From Thermoproteota archaeon (lineage in GTDB: Archaea > Korarchaeota > Korarchaeia > Korarchaeales > Korarchaeaceae), in NCBI GenBank assembly GCA_003661265.1, contig QMVU01000007.1:1-12488 (forward strand): a stretch of DNA of 12,488 nt, read 5' to 3'. The notes under the pieces were generated by a model. It made no database searches and was not told where the DNA came from. It saw nothing but the letters and a program-made list of their open reading frames with translations. Below, piece by piece: positions 1 to 5,173 of this stretch (its first letter is position 1; each line of letters begins with the position of its first letter). Made by a program: the position numbers and the translations under genes.

Positions 1-201
1 CATTATGTGTCAGCAGCCAAAGTAGCCCAGCTCTATGGTCTTAACCCAAAAGATCCGAATGTACGACTGGCCGATCGGAACAGACCGGAAACATGGATGG
101 GGCTCAAAAAAGAGGAATGGATAGTTTTGCATCCGCTGGATAGCGGGAAATACTATGACATAAGGGAAAGGGAACAGAATGAAACTAAAAGAGGCGATTG
201 A
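1..201 (+). CDS. Hypothetical small protein, 5' end cut by the window
   Basis: The frame is open from the first base, so the gene may begin upstream; a GTG at position 7 is the first possible internal start, but no ribosome binding site can be judged this close to the edge. At least 64 residues follow it. The middle (residues about 8-50) is a mixed polar stretch with the segments RPETWMGLKKEEW and HPLDSGKYYD, which read like a small phage or plasmid protein, but I do not recognise a family or function. The last 23 bases overlap the start of the next gene, which suggests translational coupling within a rightward operon. No Cys pairs, membrane segment or signal peptide are visible. Confidence 0.6.
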   Translation, partial: HYVSAAKVAQLYGLNPKDPNVRLADRNRPETWMGLKKEEWIVLHPLDSGKYYDIREREQNETKRGD

Positions 202-421
202 ACTCGGAAAAGCTCTTGGATTGGAAACTCCAGAAGAGGCAATCAATAATGTCCTTATGCATAGCTTGAATCTTTTCAAATATGAGGACATCCCCAAAGA
301 ACTTCGTGAACTAATCGCAGATGCAAAGAAGCAAGGAATAAAGTTTTGTCCGGTCTGCGGAGCTGCTATGATAGATGGCAAATGCTACATGAAAGATTTA
401 ACACACAAAAAGGGAGGATAA
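179..421 (+). CDS. Small protein with one CPVCG zinc-knuckle-like motif
   Basis: Eighty residues. The N-terminal two thirds look helical and charged (KLKEAIELGKALGLETPEEAINN), followed by a single CPVCG (Cys57, Cys60) near the C terminus and a second lone Cys about eight residues later. One Cys pair is not enough for a full zinc site within one chain, so the metal site may be shared between subunits or completed by the later Cys and a His. The start at 179 follows a purine-rich GGGAAAGGGA, a weaker ribosome site than those of most neighbours, and overlaps the preceding gene by 23 bases. The family is not recognised and the function is unknown. Confidence 0.7.
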   Translation: MKLKEAIELGKALGLETPEEAINNVLMHSLNLFKYEDIPKELRELIADAKKQGIKFCPVCGAAMIDGKCYMKDLTHKKGG

Positions 422-424
422 AAA

Positions 425-862
425 ATGGCAACCTACTGGCACGAACTAAGCAAAGAAGAACAAGAGAAAATCAGAAAGAGTGGGATCAAACCAGCAAGAT
501 TCCTCATTGAGTACAAGCAACCGCCTTGGTGTTGTTATCCCGGAGCACTTGAAGGAAGATGGGGTTGCCACCTCTTGATCACAGGTAAGATCCACTCTGA
601 AGAAGATTGTAAACTCTGTCCCTGCTACATAGAAAACATCAAATCCACACAGAAGGAATGTCCATTCTGCAATCAGATAATGAAACTATATGAAACAGTT
701 TCTTTCATGCTGAAAATCGGCTGGTGTTGTCCTAAATGTAATCACTTTGAACTGATCTTCCCGTTGGGGCAGGAAGAGGAAAAGAAGAAGGTTCTTGAGC
801 GTTTCTGTGAAAAATGTGAAGAGAAATGGAGAAAACTAACAATTGAGCAGGAGGAAGAATGA
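425..862 (+). CDS. Cys-rich zinc-binding protein of unknown function
   Basis: This protein has 145 residues and 13 cysteines. A classical zinc-ribbon arrangement is visible: CPFC (79-82) and CPKC (102-105), separated by about 19 residues. A second cluster comes before it (Cys36-Cys37, Cys48, Cys62, Cys65, Cys67), and a CEKC follows (128-131) in a charged helical tail rich in Glu and Lys. At least two, possibly three metal sites are plausible. GGGAGG sits upstream of the ATG. The stop codon overlaps the next gene's ATGATG, so the two are probably coupled. Zinc ribbons of this size in mobile elements often bind nucleic acid or protein, but nothing here fixes a role. Confidence 0.75.
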   Translation: MATYWHELSKEEQEKIRKSGIKPARFLIEYKQPPWCCYPGALEGRWGCHLLITGKIHSEEDCKLCPCYIENIKSTQKECPFCNQIMKLYETVSFMLKIGWCCPKCNHFELIFPLGQEEEKKKVLERFCEKCEEKWRKLTIEQEEE

Positions 863-1275
863 TGAAAAAATCCTCTATTGACAAATCTTGGCAGTGGGGG
901 AATTTCACTTTTGGGATCATTCCCAACGGTTTCGCGCTTGGATTTATGATACGACCAAAATTCATTCGAAATAAGAAAATTTCTTTTTGGGTACAGATTA
1001 TGTTCATGTGGTGGGAAATATTTTTCTTGTATGAAAAATTCTTTGACCGAAAAGAAATAAGAGGTCAAGCCGAGAGAGAAAGAACAATGAAAAAGCTACT
1101 TATTAACAAGTCTTGGTGCTGGAAAAATTTCGTTTTCGGAATTACCTCCTGCGATTTCGCGCTTGGGATCATGCTGCATCACAAATTTTACAAAGACATC
1201 AACCTTATCAGCATCTCCTTTCGAATACACATTATGTGGTGGGATATAGGCTTTGTGTATGAGAAATTCGTCTAG
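862..1275 (+). CDS. Two-copy (internally duplicated) Trp-rich protein
   Basis: This protein has 137 residues from the ATG at 862. I prefer this over the ATG at 859 because AGGAGG (849-854) is then 7 bases away and because the second half also starts MKK. The protein is a tandem duplication. Residues about 1-61 (MKK..IDKSWQWGNF.FGI...FALGFM...KF....IMFMWWEI.F.YEKFF) are repeated at about 76-137 (MKKLLINKSW.W.NF.FGI...FALGIM...KF....IMWWDIGFVYEKFV), roughly half identical. The linker DRKEIRGQAERERT is polar. The hydrophobic stretch around MWW is short and interrupted by charges, so I do not call a membrane segment. The second copy keeps a Met (ATG at 1087), which suggests two adjacent paralogues that fused when a stop codon was lost. 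Function unknown. Confidence 0.75.
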   Translation: MKKSSIDKSWQWGNFTFGIIPNGFALGFMIRPKFIRNKKISFWVQIMFMWWEIFFLYEKFFDRKEIRGQAERERTMKKLLINKSWCWKNFVFGITSCDFALGIMLHHKFYKDINLISISFRIHIMWWDIGFVYEKFV

Positions 1276-1312
1276 ATAAAAGGACGAACAAATATAGAAA
1301 GGGGGTTAACAA

Positions 1313-1501
1313 ATGAAACGTATGAAAAAATTTTTCAATGAATACAAAAAGATCTGTCAAAAATATGGAGTTTATGTAGGAGCTTGTGGGTGTTGCGATA
1401 GTCCTTGGTTAGTAGAGAGTGATAACGAGGAAGAAATAAAATATCATTTAATACATCTGAAAGAACAGTTTAATCTTGAGGGAGAAGACTTAATCGATTA
1501 G
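1313..1501 (+). CDS. Small CxCC-containing protein
   Basis: Sixty-two residues. A basic, helical start (MKRMKKFFNEYKKICQKYG) is followed by VGACGCCDSPWL and an acidic C-terminal half. The C-x-C-C cluster together with Cys15 could bind a metal, but the geometry matches no family I know. AAAGGGGGT is placed well before the ATG. The next gene starts after a 65-base gap that contains AAGGAGGT. Confidence 0.65.
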   Translation: MKRMKKFFNEYKKICQKYGVYVGACGCCDSPWLVESDNEEEIKYHLIHLKEQFNLEGEDLID

Positions 1502-1566
1502 AAGTCAGGCAGTCGCTAGGTTTTGAGAAACTTCTACAAACGTATATAACTCAAGGAGGTATAAAA

Positions 1567-1983
1567 ATGACATCCAGAGCTTACAAAAAACTGACAGAAA
1601 TAAAGGAGGAATTATTTCGTTACTGTCACAATGAAACCTGTCGTCTGATTTACGAAAATCCAGCCGATCACAAAAAGTGCCGTGAGAAACTGGGATTGGA
1701 TAAATCAATAGCATGGCGTGCTGCTCTACACTTGAGTGAGATTCTTCATACGAAGAACCTGATCATTCTTGAAACCTGTATGCCTCTTATCCATGAACTC
1801 ATTACTGTGGTAGCACCTTGTTTTATAGAATTTTCAAAACTTTATTCCCTGTTAAGTGAAGCCAATTACTGGATACGTTATCTGCATCAAAAAATGATGC
1901 AGGATTCAGTTGACTCATTCATCAAGAATGCAGGAGGTTGTTCAGATGCAGAAGAAGAAGGAGGTCAGCAAAACGGCAATTGA
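1567..1983 (+). CDS. Paralogue A of a YCH-x3-C / LD-x2-IAW protein family
   Basis: This is the first of three related genes (with 2458-2796 and 2874-3218). It has 138 residues. The shared N-terminal half reads: helical lead, Y-C20-H21-x3-C25, then H35-x2-C38-(K/R)-x-K-L-G-L-D-x2-I-A-W-R-A. The C-terminal half is helical and hydrophobic (VVAPCFIEFSKLYSLLSEANYWIRYL), alignable to the paralogues. This copy has Asn-Pro where the other two have Cys-Pro, so it lacks one putative ligand. The acidic and Gln-rich tail is unique to it and overlaps the next gene by 38 bases. CAAGGAGGT precedes the ATG. The conserved Cys and His positions suggest a small metal site holding the N-terminal part; the function is unknown. 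Confidence 0.75.
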   Translation: MTSRAYKKLTEIKEELFRYCHNETCRLIYENPADHKKCREKLGLDKSIAWRAALHLSEILHTKNLIILETCMPLIHELITVVAPCFIEFSKLYSLLSEANYWIRYLHQKMMQDSVDSFIKNAGGCSDAEEEGGQQNGN

Positions 1984-2182
1984 TCCCGAAACAGTTTTCA
2001 AAACATTCCACGGCAAAAAATGGCATATCTGTAAAGAATCTGACGCCTTTGGGCCAACTTCTTGGTGTGGGATAAACGATATGTGGAGATGGGTTGAAGA
2101 AGCCAGAATGGATCAGGTTCCTGCGGAAGAAATATGTAAAATCTGTCTACGGAAGAGAATGGAAAATGAAGAAAAGGAATGA
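1946..2182 (+). CDS. Small zinc-binding protein, H-x-C...C-G...C-x2-C type
   Basis: The frame is open from further upstream, but I place the start at ATG 1946 because AGGAGG (1932-1937) lies 8 bases before it, giving 78 residues. The ligand pattern is W-H27-x-C29, W-C41-G, and C64-x2-C67 followed by a basic helix (LRKRMENEEKE). I have seen this spacing (HxC, about 12 residues, CG, then CxxC near the C terminus) in short phage and actinobacterial hypothetical proteins, where it is assumed to form a treble-clef-like zinc fold; no function is established. The gene overlaps the C-terminal tail of paralogue A by 38 bases and lies between paralogues A and B. Confidence 0.75.
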   Translation: MQKKKEVSKTAIDPETVFKTFHGKKWHICKESDAFGPTSWCGINDMWRWVEEARMDQVPAEEICKICLRKRMENEEKE

Positions 2183-2198
2183 AGGAGGATAAAATAAA

Positions 2199-2468
2199 AT
2201 GGTATTCCCCTTGCGTGAAGAAATTATTCTCTCACTTTCCAAGGAAGTTGCTTCCCTGCAACAAGAAGTCTCTTCTCTGAAGAGACAGCTTAAGGAAGCC
2301 ATGGTATGGATTACAGCTTTAATAAGACTCCAAGGAGGGGAAGTCGAAATCCCACAATATCTACTGATTTCTCCGGGAGAAAAATTCAAGATAAAACACC
2401 ACCATAACTCTCTAAACCTATCTGAGGTTTTAAAACTATCTCAAGAGGAGGAGCCAAATGAGAAATGA
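2199..2468 (+). CDS. Coiled-coil small protein
   Basis: Eighty-nine residues. Residues about 5-40 (REEIILSLSKEVASLQQEVSS, continuing LKRQLKEAM) form a heptad pattern typical of a coiled coil. They are followed by a short beta-like segment (EVEIPQYLLISPGEKFKIKHH) and a Ser/Leu/Glu-rich tail. AAGGAGG (2182-2188) is 10 bases before the ATG. It overlaps the next gene by 11 bases, which argues for coupled expression with paralogue B. It is probably oligomeric; the family and role are not recognised. Confidence 0.7.
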   Translation: MVFPLREEIILSLSKEVASLQQEVSSLKRQLKEAMVWITALIRLQGGEVEIPQYLLISPGEKFKIKHHHNSLNLSEVLKLSQEEEPNEK

Positions 2469-2796
2469 GCCAACTCTAGCAGCACTGGAAAACATAGAAA
2501 AAGAGCTTCGTAAATATTGCCATCACCCAGACTGCTTCCTCCCTGAACAATGTCCTCTGAAGCATTTAGAATGCAAGAAAAAACTTGGGCTGGACACAGC
2601 AATAGCATGGCGCGCAGCAAACCATATTTCTAGGCTTTTAACCAGTCGTTCTCCCTCTCAGTTCCATGAGATCTGTATTGATGAGTTCCTTGCAGTTGTA
2701 ACTCTTCACTCGAAAGAGTTTCCTCTGCTCTATCGTCTATTAGAAGAGGCAAGCTTTTGGGTAGGTTGTCTTAAAAAATCCAAGGAGTTTTATTAA
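2458..2796 (+). CDS. Paralogue B of the YCH-x3-C / LD-x2-IAW family
   Basis: This protein has 112 residues and the full set of family positions: Y-C21-H22-x3-C26, C32-P, H36-x2-C39-K-K-K-L-G-L-D-T-A-I-A-W-R-A, then a helical hydrophobic second half (FLAVVTLHSKEFPLLYRLLEEASFW). It is the closest to a consensus of the three. The start ATG at 2458 follows GAGGAGG and lies inside the end of the coiled-coil gene. The next 77 bases hold a stem-loop and then paralogue C. The protein is small, probably monodomain, with a likely metal site; no signal peptide or membrane segment. Confidence 0.75.
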   Translation: MRNEPTLAALENIEKELRKYCHHPDCFLPEQCPLKHLECKKKLGLDTAIAWRAANHISRLLTSRSPSQFHEICIDEFLAVVTLHSKEFPLLYRLLEEASFWVGCLKKSKEFY

Positions 2797-2803
2797 ACGA
2801 TCA

Positions 2804-2829
2804 TTAAATAAGTGGAAGACTTATTTTAA
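2804..2829 (+). other. AT-rich stem-loop between paralogues B and C
   Basis: AAATAAGT (2806-2813) and ACTTATTT (2819-2826) form a perfect 8-bp stem with a GGAAG loop. It can extend by two A-T pairs if one T is bulged. The motif TTAAATAAG recurs at 2845-2853. With no GC core and no U-tract it is a poor terminator; it may be a processing site or a protein-binding site. Confidence 0.45.
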
Positions 2830-2873
2830 GATAAAGCGGAAACGTTAAATAAGACATAATGGAGGAGGTTACC

Positions 2874-3218
2874 ATGATAGAAGCAATTAAGGAAGAGCTG
2901 ATAAAACAAAGGGAAAAATTAATTCAATATTGTCATGATGAAGAATGTGATAGTATTTACACATGCCCGCAGGGACATGAAAAATGCAAAAAGAAACTTG
3001 ATCTGGATACAGCCATTGCATGGGTAGCGGGGCATATACTATCTTCAGCTCCTTATCAAACTCCTGAGACCCTGAGAGATAATTTCCATACTCTCCTTTA
3101 TCTATATGAAGTAGTACGATTGCACAAAGACCGGTATCCTACACTTACACAGCTTCTGCGTGACACTGTCCATCTTGTTGACTATTTGATAACATGGAAA
3201 AGTACAGAAAGATATTGA
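2874..3218 (+). CDS. Paralogue C of the YCH-x3-C / LD-x2-IAW family
   Basis: This protein has 114 residues from ATG 2874. An in-frame ATG at 2859 is rejected because GGAGGAGG (2861-2868) would then lie inside the coding region; it is correctly spaced for 2874. Family positions: Y-C20-H21-x3-C25, C31-P, H35-x2-C38-K-K-K-L-D-L-D-T-A-I-A-W-V-A. The second half is helical (YEVVRLHKDRYPTLTQLLRD). It is more diverged than B: Gly is replaced by Asp in KKL(G/D)LD, and Arg by Val after IAW. Tandem location with A and B points to local duplication followed by divergence. Confidence 0.75.
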   Translation: MIEAIKEELIKQREKLIQYCHDEECDSIYTCPQGHEKCKKKLDLDTAIAWVAGHILSSAPYQTPETLRDNFHTLLYLYEVVRLHKDRYPTLTQLLRDTVHLVDYLITWKSTERY

Positions 3219-3264
3219 AGAATCATGGATAAAAAAGAGATGACTGTATTGACCCATTCTTCTA

Positions 3265-3345
3265 CACTAAAGTCGCCGAAAATGACGACTTCAGTGCACA
3301 GGAGTGAGAAATTACTAGGATAAGGAACTTAACAGAAGTGTTAAG
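3265..3345 (+). other. Two stem-loops in the leader before the small membrane gene
   Basis: The 177 bases between 3219 and 3395 hold no convincing gene. Stem 1 pairs CACTAAAGTCG (3265-3275) with CGACTTCAGTG (3286-3296), 11 bp with one A-C mismatch and a 10-base loop. Stem 2 pairs CTTAACA (3328-3334) with TGTTAAG (3339-3345), 7 perfect bp around GAAG. Neither has a U-tract, so they look like leader or processing structures rather than terminators. A 15-codon frame (ATG 3347 to TGA 3394) ends two bases before the next start and could be a leader peptide, but its ribosome site is poor. Confidence 0.45.
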
Positions 3346-3395
3346 GATGTATACCTGGAGGAAGCTCGGCAAAAATCTCATGAAGGAGGATTGAA

Positions 3396-3563
3396 ATGCT
3401 CAATATCTTAGATGGAGTACTTATCTTCTTGGCAATATGGATTTTCTTAATTGGAGTACTCTTCTCACAAGATCCTGCTTATTCTCTCAGAGAGAAATTG
3501 ATACTGATAGGTCTGGAAACACTTACTGCTATGATCCTGTTAGGAATAATGGTGGTTACTTGA
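3396..3563 (+). CDS. Small two-helix membrane protein
   Basis: Fifty-five residues. AAGGAGG (3383-3389) is 6 bases before the ATG, an ideal spacing. Residues about 4-24 (ILDGVLIFLAIWIFLIGVLF) form one clear transmembrane helix. A short polar loop follows (SQDPAYSLREK), then a second hydrophobic helix (about 35-55, LILIGLETLTAMILLGIMVV). Both ends are nearly flush with the membrane. A two-helix protein of this size could be holin-like, a superinfection-exclusion or membrane-sensing peptide, or a toxin; nothing decides among these. It is the last gene of the first rightward block. Confidence 0.7.
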   Translation: MLNILDGVLIFLAIWIFLIGVLFSQDPAYSLREKLILIGLETLTAMILLGIMVVT

Positions 3564-3569
3564 ACTACG

Positions 3570-3636
3570 TTTAAGAAAAGGTTAATTTTGTTAGCCTTAC
3601 CTTGTATATTTGTCAAGTAAGATTAATTTTCTTAAA
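3570..3636. terminator. Long imperfect hairpin between convergent genes
   Basis: TTTAAGAAAA (3570-3579) pairs with TTTTCTTAAA (3627-3636) and TTAAT (3582-3586) with ATTAA (3622-3626), leaving a GG bulge. Inside, CTTA-CTTG (3596-3604, one bulged C) pairs with CAAGTAAG (3614-3621). The structure lies downstream of the membrane-protein gene and covers the last codons of the leftward PP-loop gene, so it is placed to stop or separate convergent transcripts. It is AT-rich and lacks a clean U-tract, so the terminator role is inferred from position. Confidence 0.45.
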
Positions 3637-4244
3637 GGAGCGTAATATTTTAACCATCTTCCAGCTCTCTCCTCCAGCGCCACCGCTTTTGCGAAGAGAT
3701 CAGGATGTCTTGAAGCAAGTTCTCTGTATCGCTCCAGCGACTGAAAAGGACAGATAAAACAATTTGATCTTGGAGGTACTGGTAATCCATGCCGCTCAAT
3801 GATCTTTTTACAATCCTCCCTTTTTATCCCAGTTTCAATTAGAGGAAATTTCCGCACTACCTTATATCTTTTGAATTCTCTTTTTGCTCTGTGAGATTCA
3901 TCAGCTCCAATCCCCACAAAATGGACTTTTGCTGTTGGAAAATTTCTTACAATTGGCTCCAATTTCCAAATCCTTGTGCACATTCGCGCACGCACGAAAG
4001 GAATTTTCTTTTCTTTCCAGAACCAATCATACATATTCCCTCTCTCACTCTGAACCTTTATAATCTTTATGTTCCATTGCTTTAGGAGATATTTCTCAAA
4101 GAGATTAATAAAAGCATAGGTTTCTGGCCATTCGCAACCGGTGTCAGCAAAAACTATGGGAAGATGATTCCCTTGTTCATAAAGAAGGAGAGTCATTGCA
4201 GTTGAATTGATCCCAGCTCCGAAACAGATTATTGATTCCATCAT
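3597..4244 (-). CDS. PAPS reductase-family (PP-loop) protein, adenine nucleotide alpha-hydrolase fold
   Basis: This protein has 215 residues. The N terminus has the PP-loop, here FGAGINSTA (8-16, in place of SGGKDS), then FADTGCEWPET (32-42), MCTRIWK (88-94), GIGADESHR (111-119) and NCFICPF (161-167). These are hallmarks of the PAPS reductase / DndC-like superfamily that binds or activates ATP or PAPS. Cys89, Cys145, Cys162 and Cys165 are spaced like ligands for a [4Fe-4S] cluster, as in some members; this is inference. Many phages and plasmids carry such genes without sulfate assimilation partners, and a role in DNA or tRNA sulfur modification or in defence/anti-defence is possible. No ribosome site precedes ATG 4244 or 4241. 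It is the only leftward gene between two rightward or noncoding blocks, so it looks like an acquired single-gene cassette. Confidence 0.85.
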   Translation of the reverse strand: MMESIICFGAGINSTAMTLLLYEQGNHLPIVFADTGCEWPETYAFINLFEKYLLKQWNIKIIKVQSERGNMYDWFWKEKKIPFVRARMCTRIWKLEPIVRNFPTAKVHFVGIGADESHRAKREFKRYKVVRKFPLIETGIKREDCKKIIERHGLPVPPRSNCFICPFQSLERYRELASRHPDLFAKAVALEERAGRWLKYYAPLRKLILLDKYTR

Positions 4245-4250
4245 GGGAAT

Positions 4251-4285
4251 ATTTTAGCTGGGAAGAGAGTAAAGATAAAGAGGAG
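4251..4285 (-). promoter_or_regulatory. Possible leaderless promoter of the PP-loop gene
   Basis: On the minus strand TAAAAT (4256-4251) ends only six bases before the ATG at 4244. A weak TTTATC -35 lies 17 bases upstream. A start site 6-7 bases after the -10 would put the RNA end at the ATG itself. Together with the missing Shine-Dalgarno this suggests a leaderless message; the weak -35 keeps confidence low. Confidence 0.3.
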
Positions 4286-4345
4286 GGGGGAGTTAGGGAG
4301 AAAAAAACTTTCCCTGAAGTTTCAGAAGAAGAGCTCCGTAAGAAG

Positions 4346-4374
4346 TTGACAAAAGCGTTTGGAAATGTTAATAT
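4346..4374 (+). promoter_or_regulatory. Promoter for the structured RNA
   Basis: TTGACA (4346-4351, perfect -35) is followed after 17 bases by TAATAT (4369-4374). A perfect TATAAT lies at 4375-4380 but would need a 23-base spacer. Either places the transcription start around 4381-4387, just before the first hairpin. Confidence 0.55.
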
Positions 4375-4380
4375 TATAAT

Positions 4381-4523
4381 GGAGCTCCCCTTGGGGTAAT
4401 CCCCCAAGGAAAGCCTGCCGAGAGGCAGGTGTTACCCCTGTCGGGTTATCATTCTTTGGTAGAATGGTTATAAAAGCCCGACAGATGCCCATAGGCCATA
4501 GGTCGATGGGCTTTTTGTTTTTT
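4381..4523 (+). ncRNA. Probable free-standing structured RNA of about 140 nt, family not recognised
   Basis: A promoter, four hairpins and a terminator lie in about 145 bases with no ribosome site. P1: CCTTGGGG (4389-4396) with CCCCAAGG (4402-4409), 8 bp. P2: CCTGCC (4414-4419) with GGCAGG (4424-4429), capped by GAGA, a GNRA tetraloop. P3: TGTCGGG (4439-4445) with CCCGACA (4477-4483), containing an inner stem CATTC/GAATG (4450-4454 / 4462-4466). P4 is the terminator hairpin. GGGGTAA (4393-4399) can instead pair with TTACCCC (4432-4438), enclosing P2, so P1 competes with a longer alternative. It does not look like tRNA, tmRNA, SRP RNA, RNase P or a riboswitch whose consensus I know, and no gene follows closely, which argues for a trans-acting RNA. 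Confidence 0.65.
4487..4523 (+). terminator. Rho-independent terminator of the ncRNA
   Basis: GCCCAT (4487-4492) pairs with ATGGGC (4506-4511). A four-pair upper stem (4494-4497 with 4501-4504) sits above one mismatch. The hairpin is followed directly by TTTTTGTTTTTT. This is a textbook intrinsic terminator on the plus strand. Confidence 0.85.
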
Positions 4524-4887
4524 ACCCAACGGTAGTAAGTACTATTATACTATAGCCTTATCGGATAGGGAGTAAGACGGCAGAGGGAAGAGAAAATTGC
4601 TCCGAAGTTTCAGAAGAAAAGCTCGGGTCATAGGAGACTCACTTTGGGTCGACGGGACTCCCGTGGCAGCCACCCCCTCCCCCGGCCCGGCTTCACCATT
4701 CCTTTTCTATTCCTTCTCTCTAGCGTTAATTTGTGACTAAGATAAATCATTTCCTTTCCTTACCAGTACCAGGGAAAAGAGGGAAAAGCTAATGATCTTG
4801 TGGTTTTGCGTAATGAGTAACATTCATCATGCATGTGAAAAAATGTACAATGTGTCAAATATTCAGGACAAAATGGGGAAAAGAGAA
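4524..4887. other. Noncoding stretch with short palindromes
   Basis: No credible gene is seen. Short symmetric elements are present: TAGTA-AG-TACTA (4533-4544), CCTTATC-G-GATAGGG (4556-4570), ACGGGA-C-TCCCGT (4652-4664) and the overlapping GTGGC-A-GCCAC (4663-4673), followed by a C-rich run. They resemble operator or recombination-site half-sites, but no partner protein is evident. Confidence 0.4.
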
Positions 4888-5095
4888 TGCAGTCTTTTCG
4901 ATCTTTCTCCTCTCTCCTGGATCTTCTCTCTCCCGGTTCTCCTCCCTCTTCTCCCGTTTCTCCCTCTTCCCTTCTCTCCTCCTCTCTCCTCTAGGTTACC
5001 TTCCCTTTATCCCCTTCTCTCCTCCTGTCTTCTTCTCTCCTCCTCAGGCTAAGCCTAGGAGTCAACGTCCCTTCTTTCCTTCTCTCCTTCGCGTA
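4888..5095 (+). repeat. Polypyrimidine tract (CT-rich, TCTCC-type units)
   Basis: About 200 bases on the plus strand are almost entirely C and T, built from irregular TCTCC, CTTCTC and CCTCCT units and broken mainly by short inserts at about 5012-5017 and 5045-5068. The latter contains the palindrome AGGCT-A-AGCCT. The open frames through it are composition artefacts. Such strand-asymmetric tracts can form triplex or single-stranded DNA and are found near some replication origins and packaging sites; the role here is unknown. Confidence 0.75.
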
Positions 5096-5102
5096 CCTTA
5101 AC

Positions 5103-5131
5103 TTGACAATTAGTCAATTTTTTGGTATAAT
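5103..5131 (+). promoter_or_regulatory. Perfect-consensus rightward promoter
   Basis: TTGACA (5103-5108), a 17-base spacer and TATAAT (5126-5131) make an exact sigma-70 type consensus. Transcription would begin near 5138 and meet the terminator hairpin at 5147-5173 at once, giving an RNA of only about 36 bases unless it is read through. Read-through would run antisense to the leftward gene at 5172-5387. Confidence 0.75.
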
Positions 5132-5137
5132 GTAGGC

Positions 5138-5173
5138 AAAAAAAGAAGGCCTTGACCGTGGCCTCGTTTTTTT
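5138..5173. terminator. Bidirectional intrinsic terminator
   Basis: AGGCC (5147-5151) pairs with GGCCT (5160-5164) around the 8-base loop TTGACCGT. It has seven A on the left and seven T on the right, so it can act in both directions. On the minus strand it follows directly after the stop codon of the 71-residue gene. Confidence 0.75.

Larger units (their letters stand above)
4232..4399 (+). pseudogene. Possible remnant of a small coding region
   Basis: From TTG 4232 to TAA 4399 there is an open frame whose end reads like real protein (PEVSEEELRKKLTKAFGNVN, then IIMELPLG). There is no ATG start and no ribosome site, and the 5' part overlaps the PP-loop gene on the other strand. A shorter related string (SEVSEEKLGS, then a stop) appears at 4601-4630. 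This could be the leftover 3' end of a lost gene, or chance; the promoter and first hairpin of the ncRNA lie in the same bases. Confidence 0.25.
4316..4624 (+). repeat. Direct repeat pair flanking the ncRNA
   Basis: The 21 bases GAAGTTTCAGAAGAAgAGCTC at 4316-4336 recur at 4604-4624 with one substitution, and weaker similarity extends about 20 bases upstream (AGGGAGAAAAAAA versus AGGGAAGAGAAAA). The copies are 288 bases apart and bracket the ncRNA promoter, RNA and terminator. They may mark a duplication or an insertion boundary, or be paired protein sites. Confidence 0.55.

Noticed and set aside
859..861. ATG 859 as start of the duplicated protein
   Set aside because: Only 4 bases from AGGAGG; ATG 862 has better spacing and matches the start of the second repeat unit.
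4439..4511. Part of the ncRNA considered as a tRNA
   Set aside because: No T-arm consensus, no acceptor stem closing over 70-75 bases, and the last stem is a terminator followed by a T-run.
4640..4700. GC-rich palindromes considered as a tRNA end or insertion-sequence end
   Set aside because: No cloverleaf fits, and there is no matching inverted end or transposase in the window.
4792..5101. Two overlapping open frames on the plus strand (86 and 90 codons)
   Set aside because: They run through the polypyrimidine tract; the products are runs of Ser, Pro, Leu and Phe, and there is no ribosome site.
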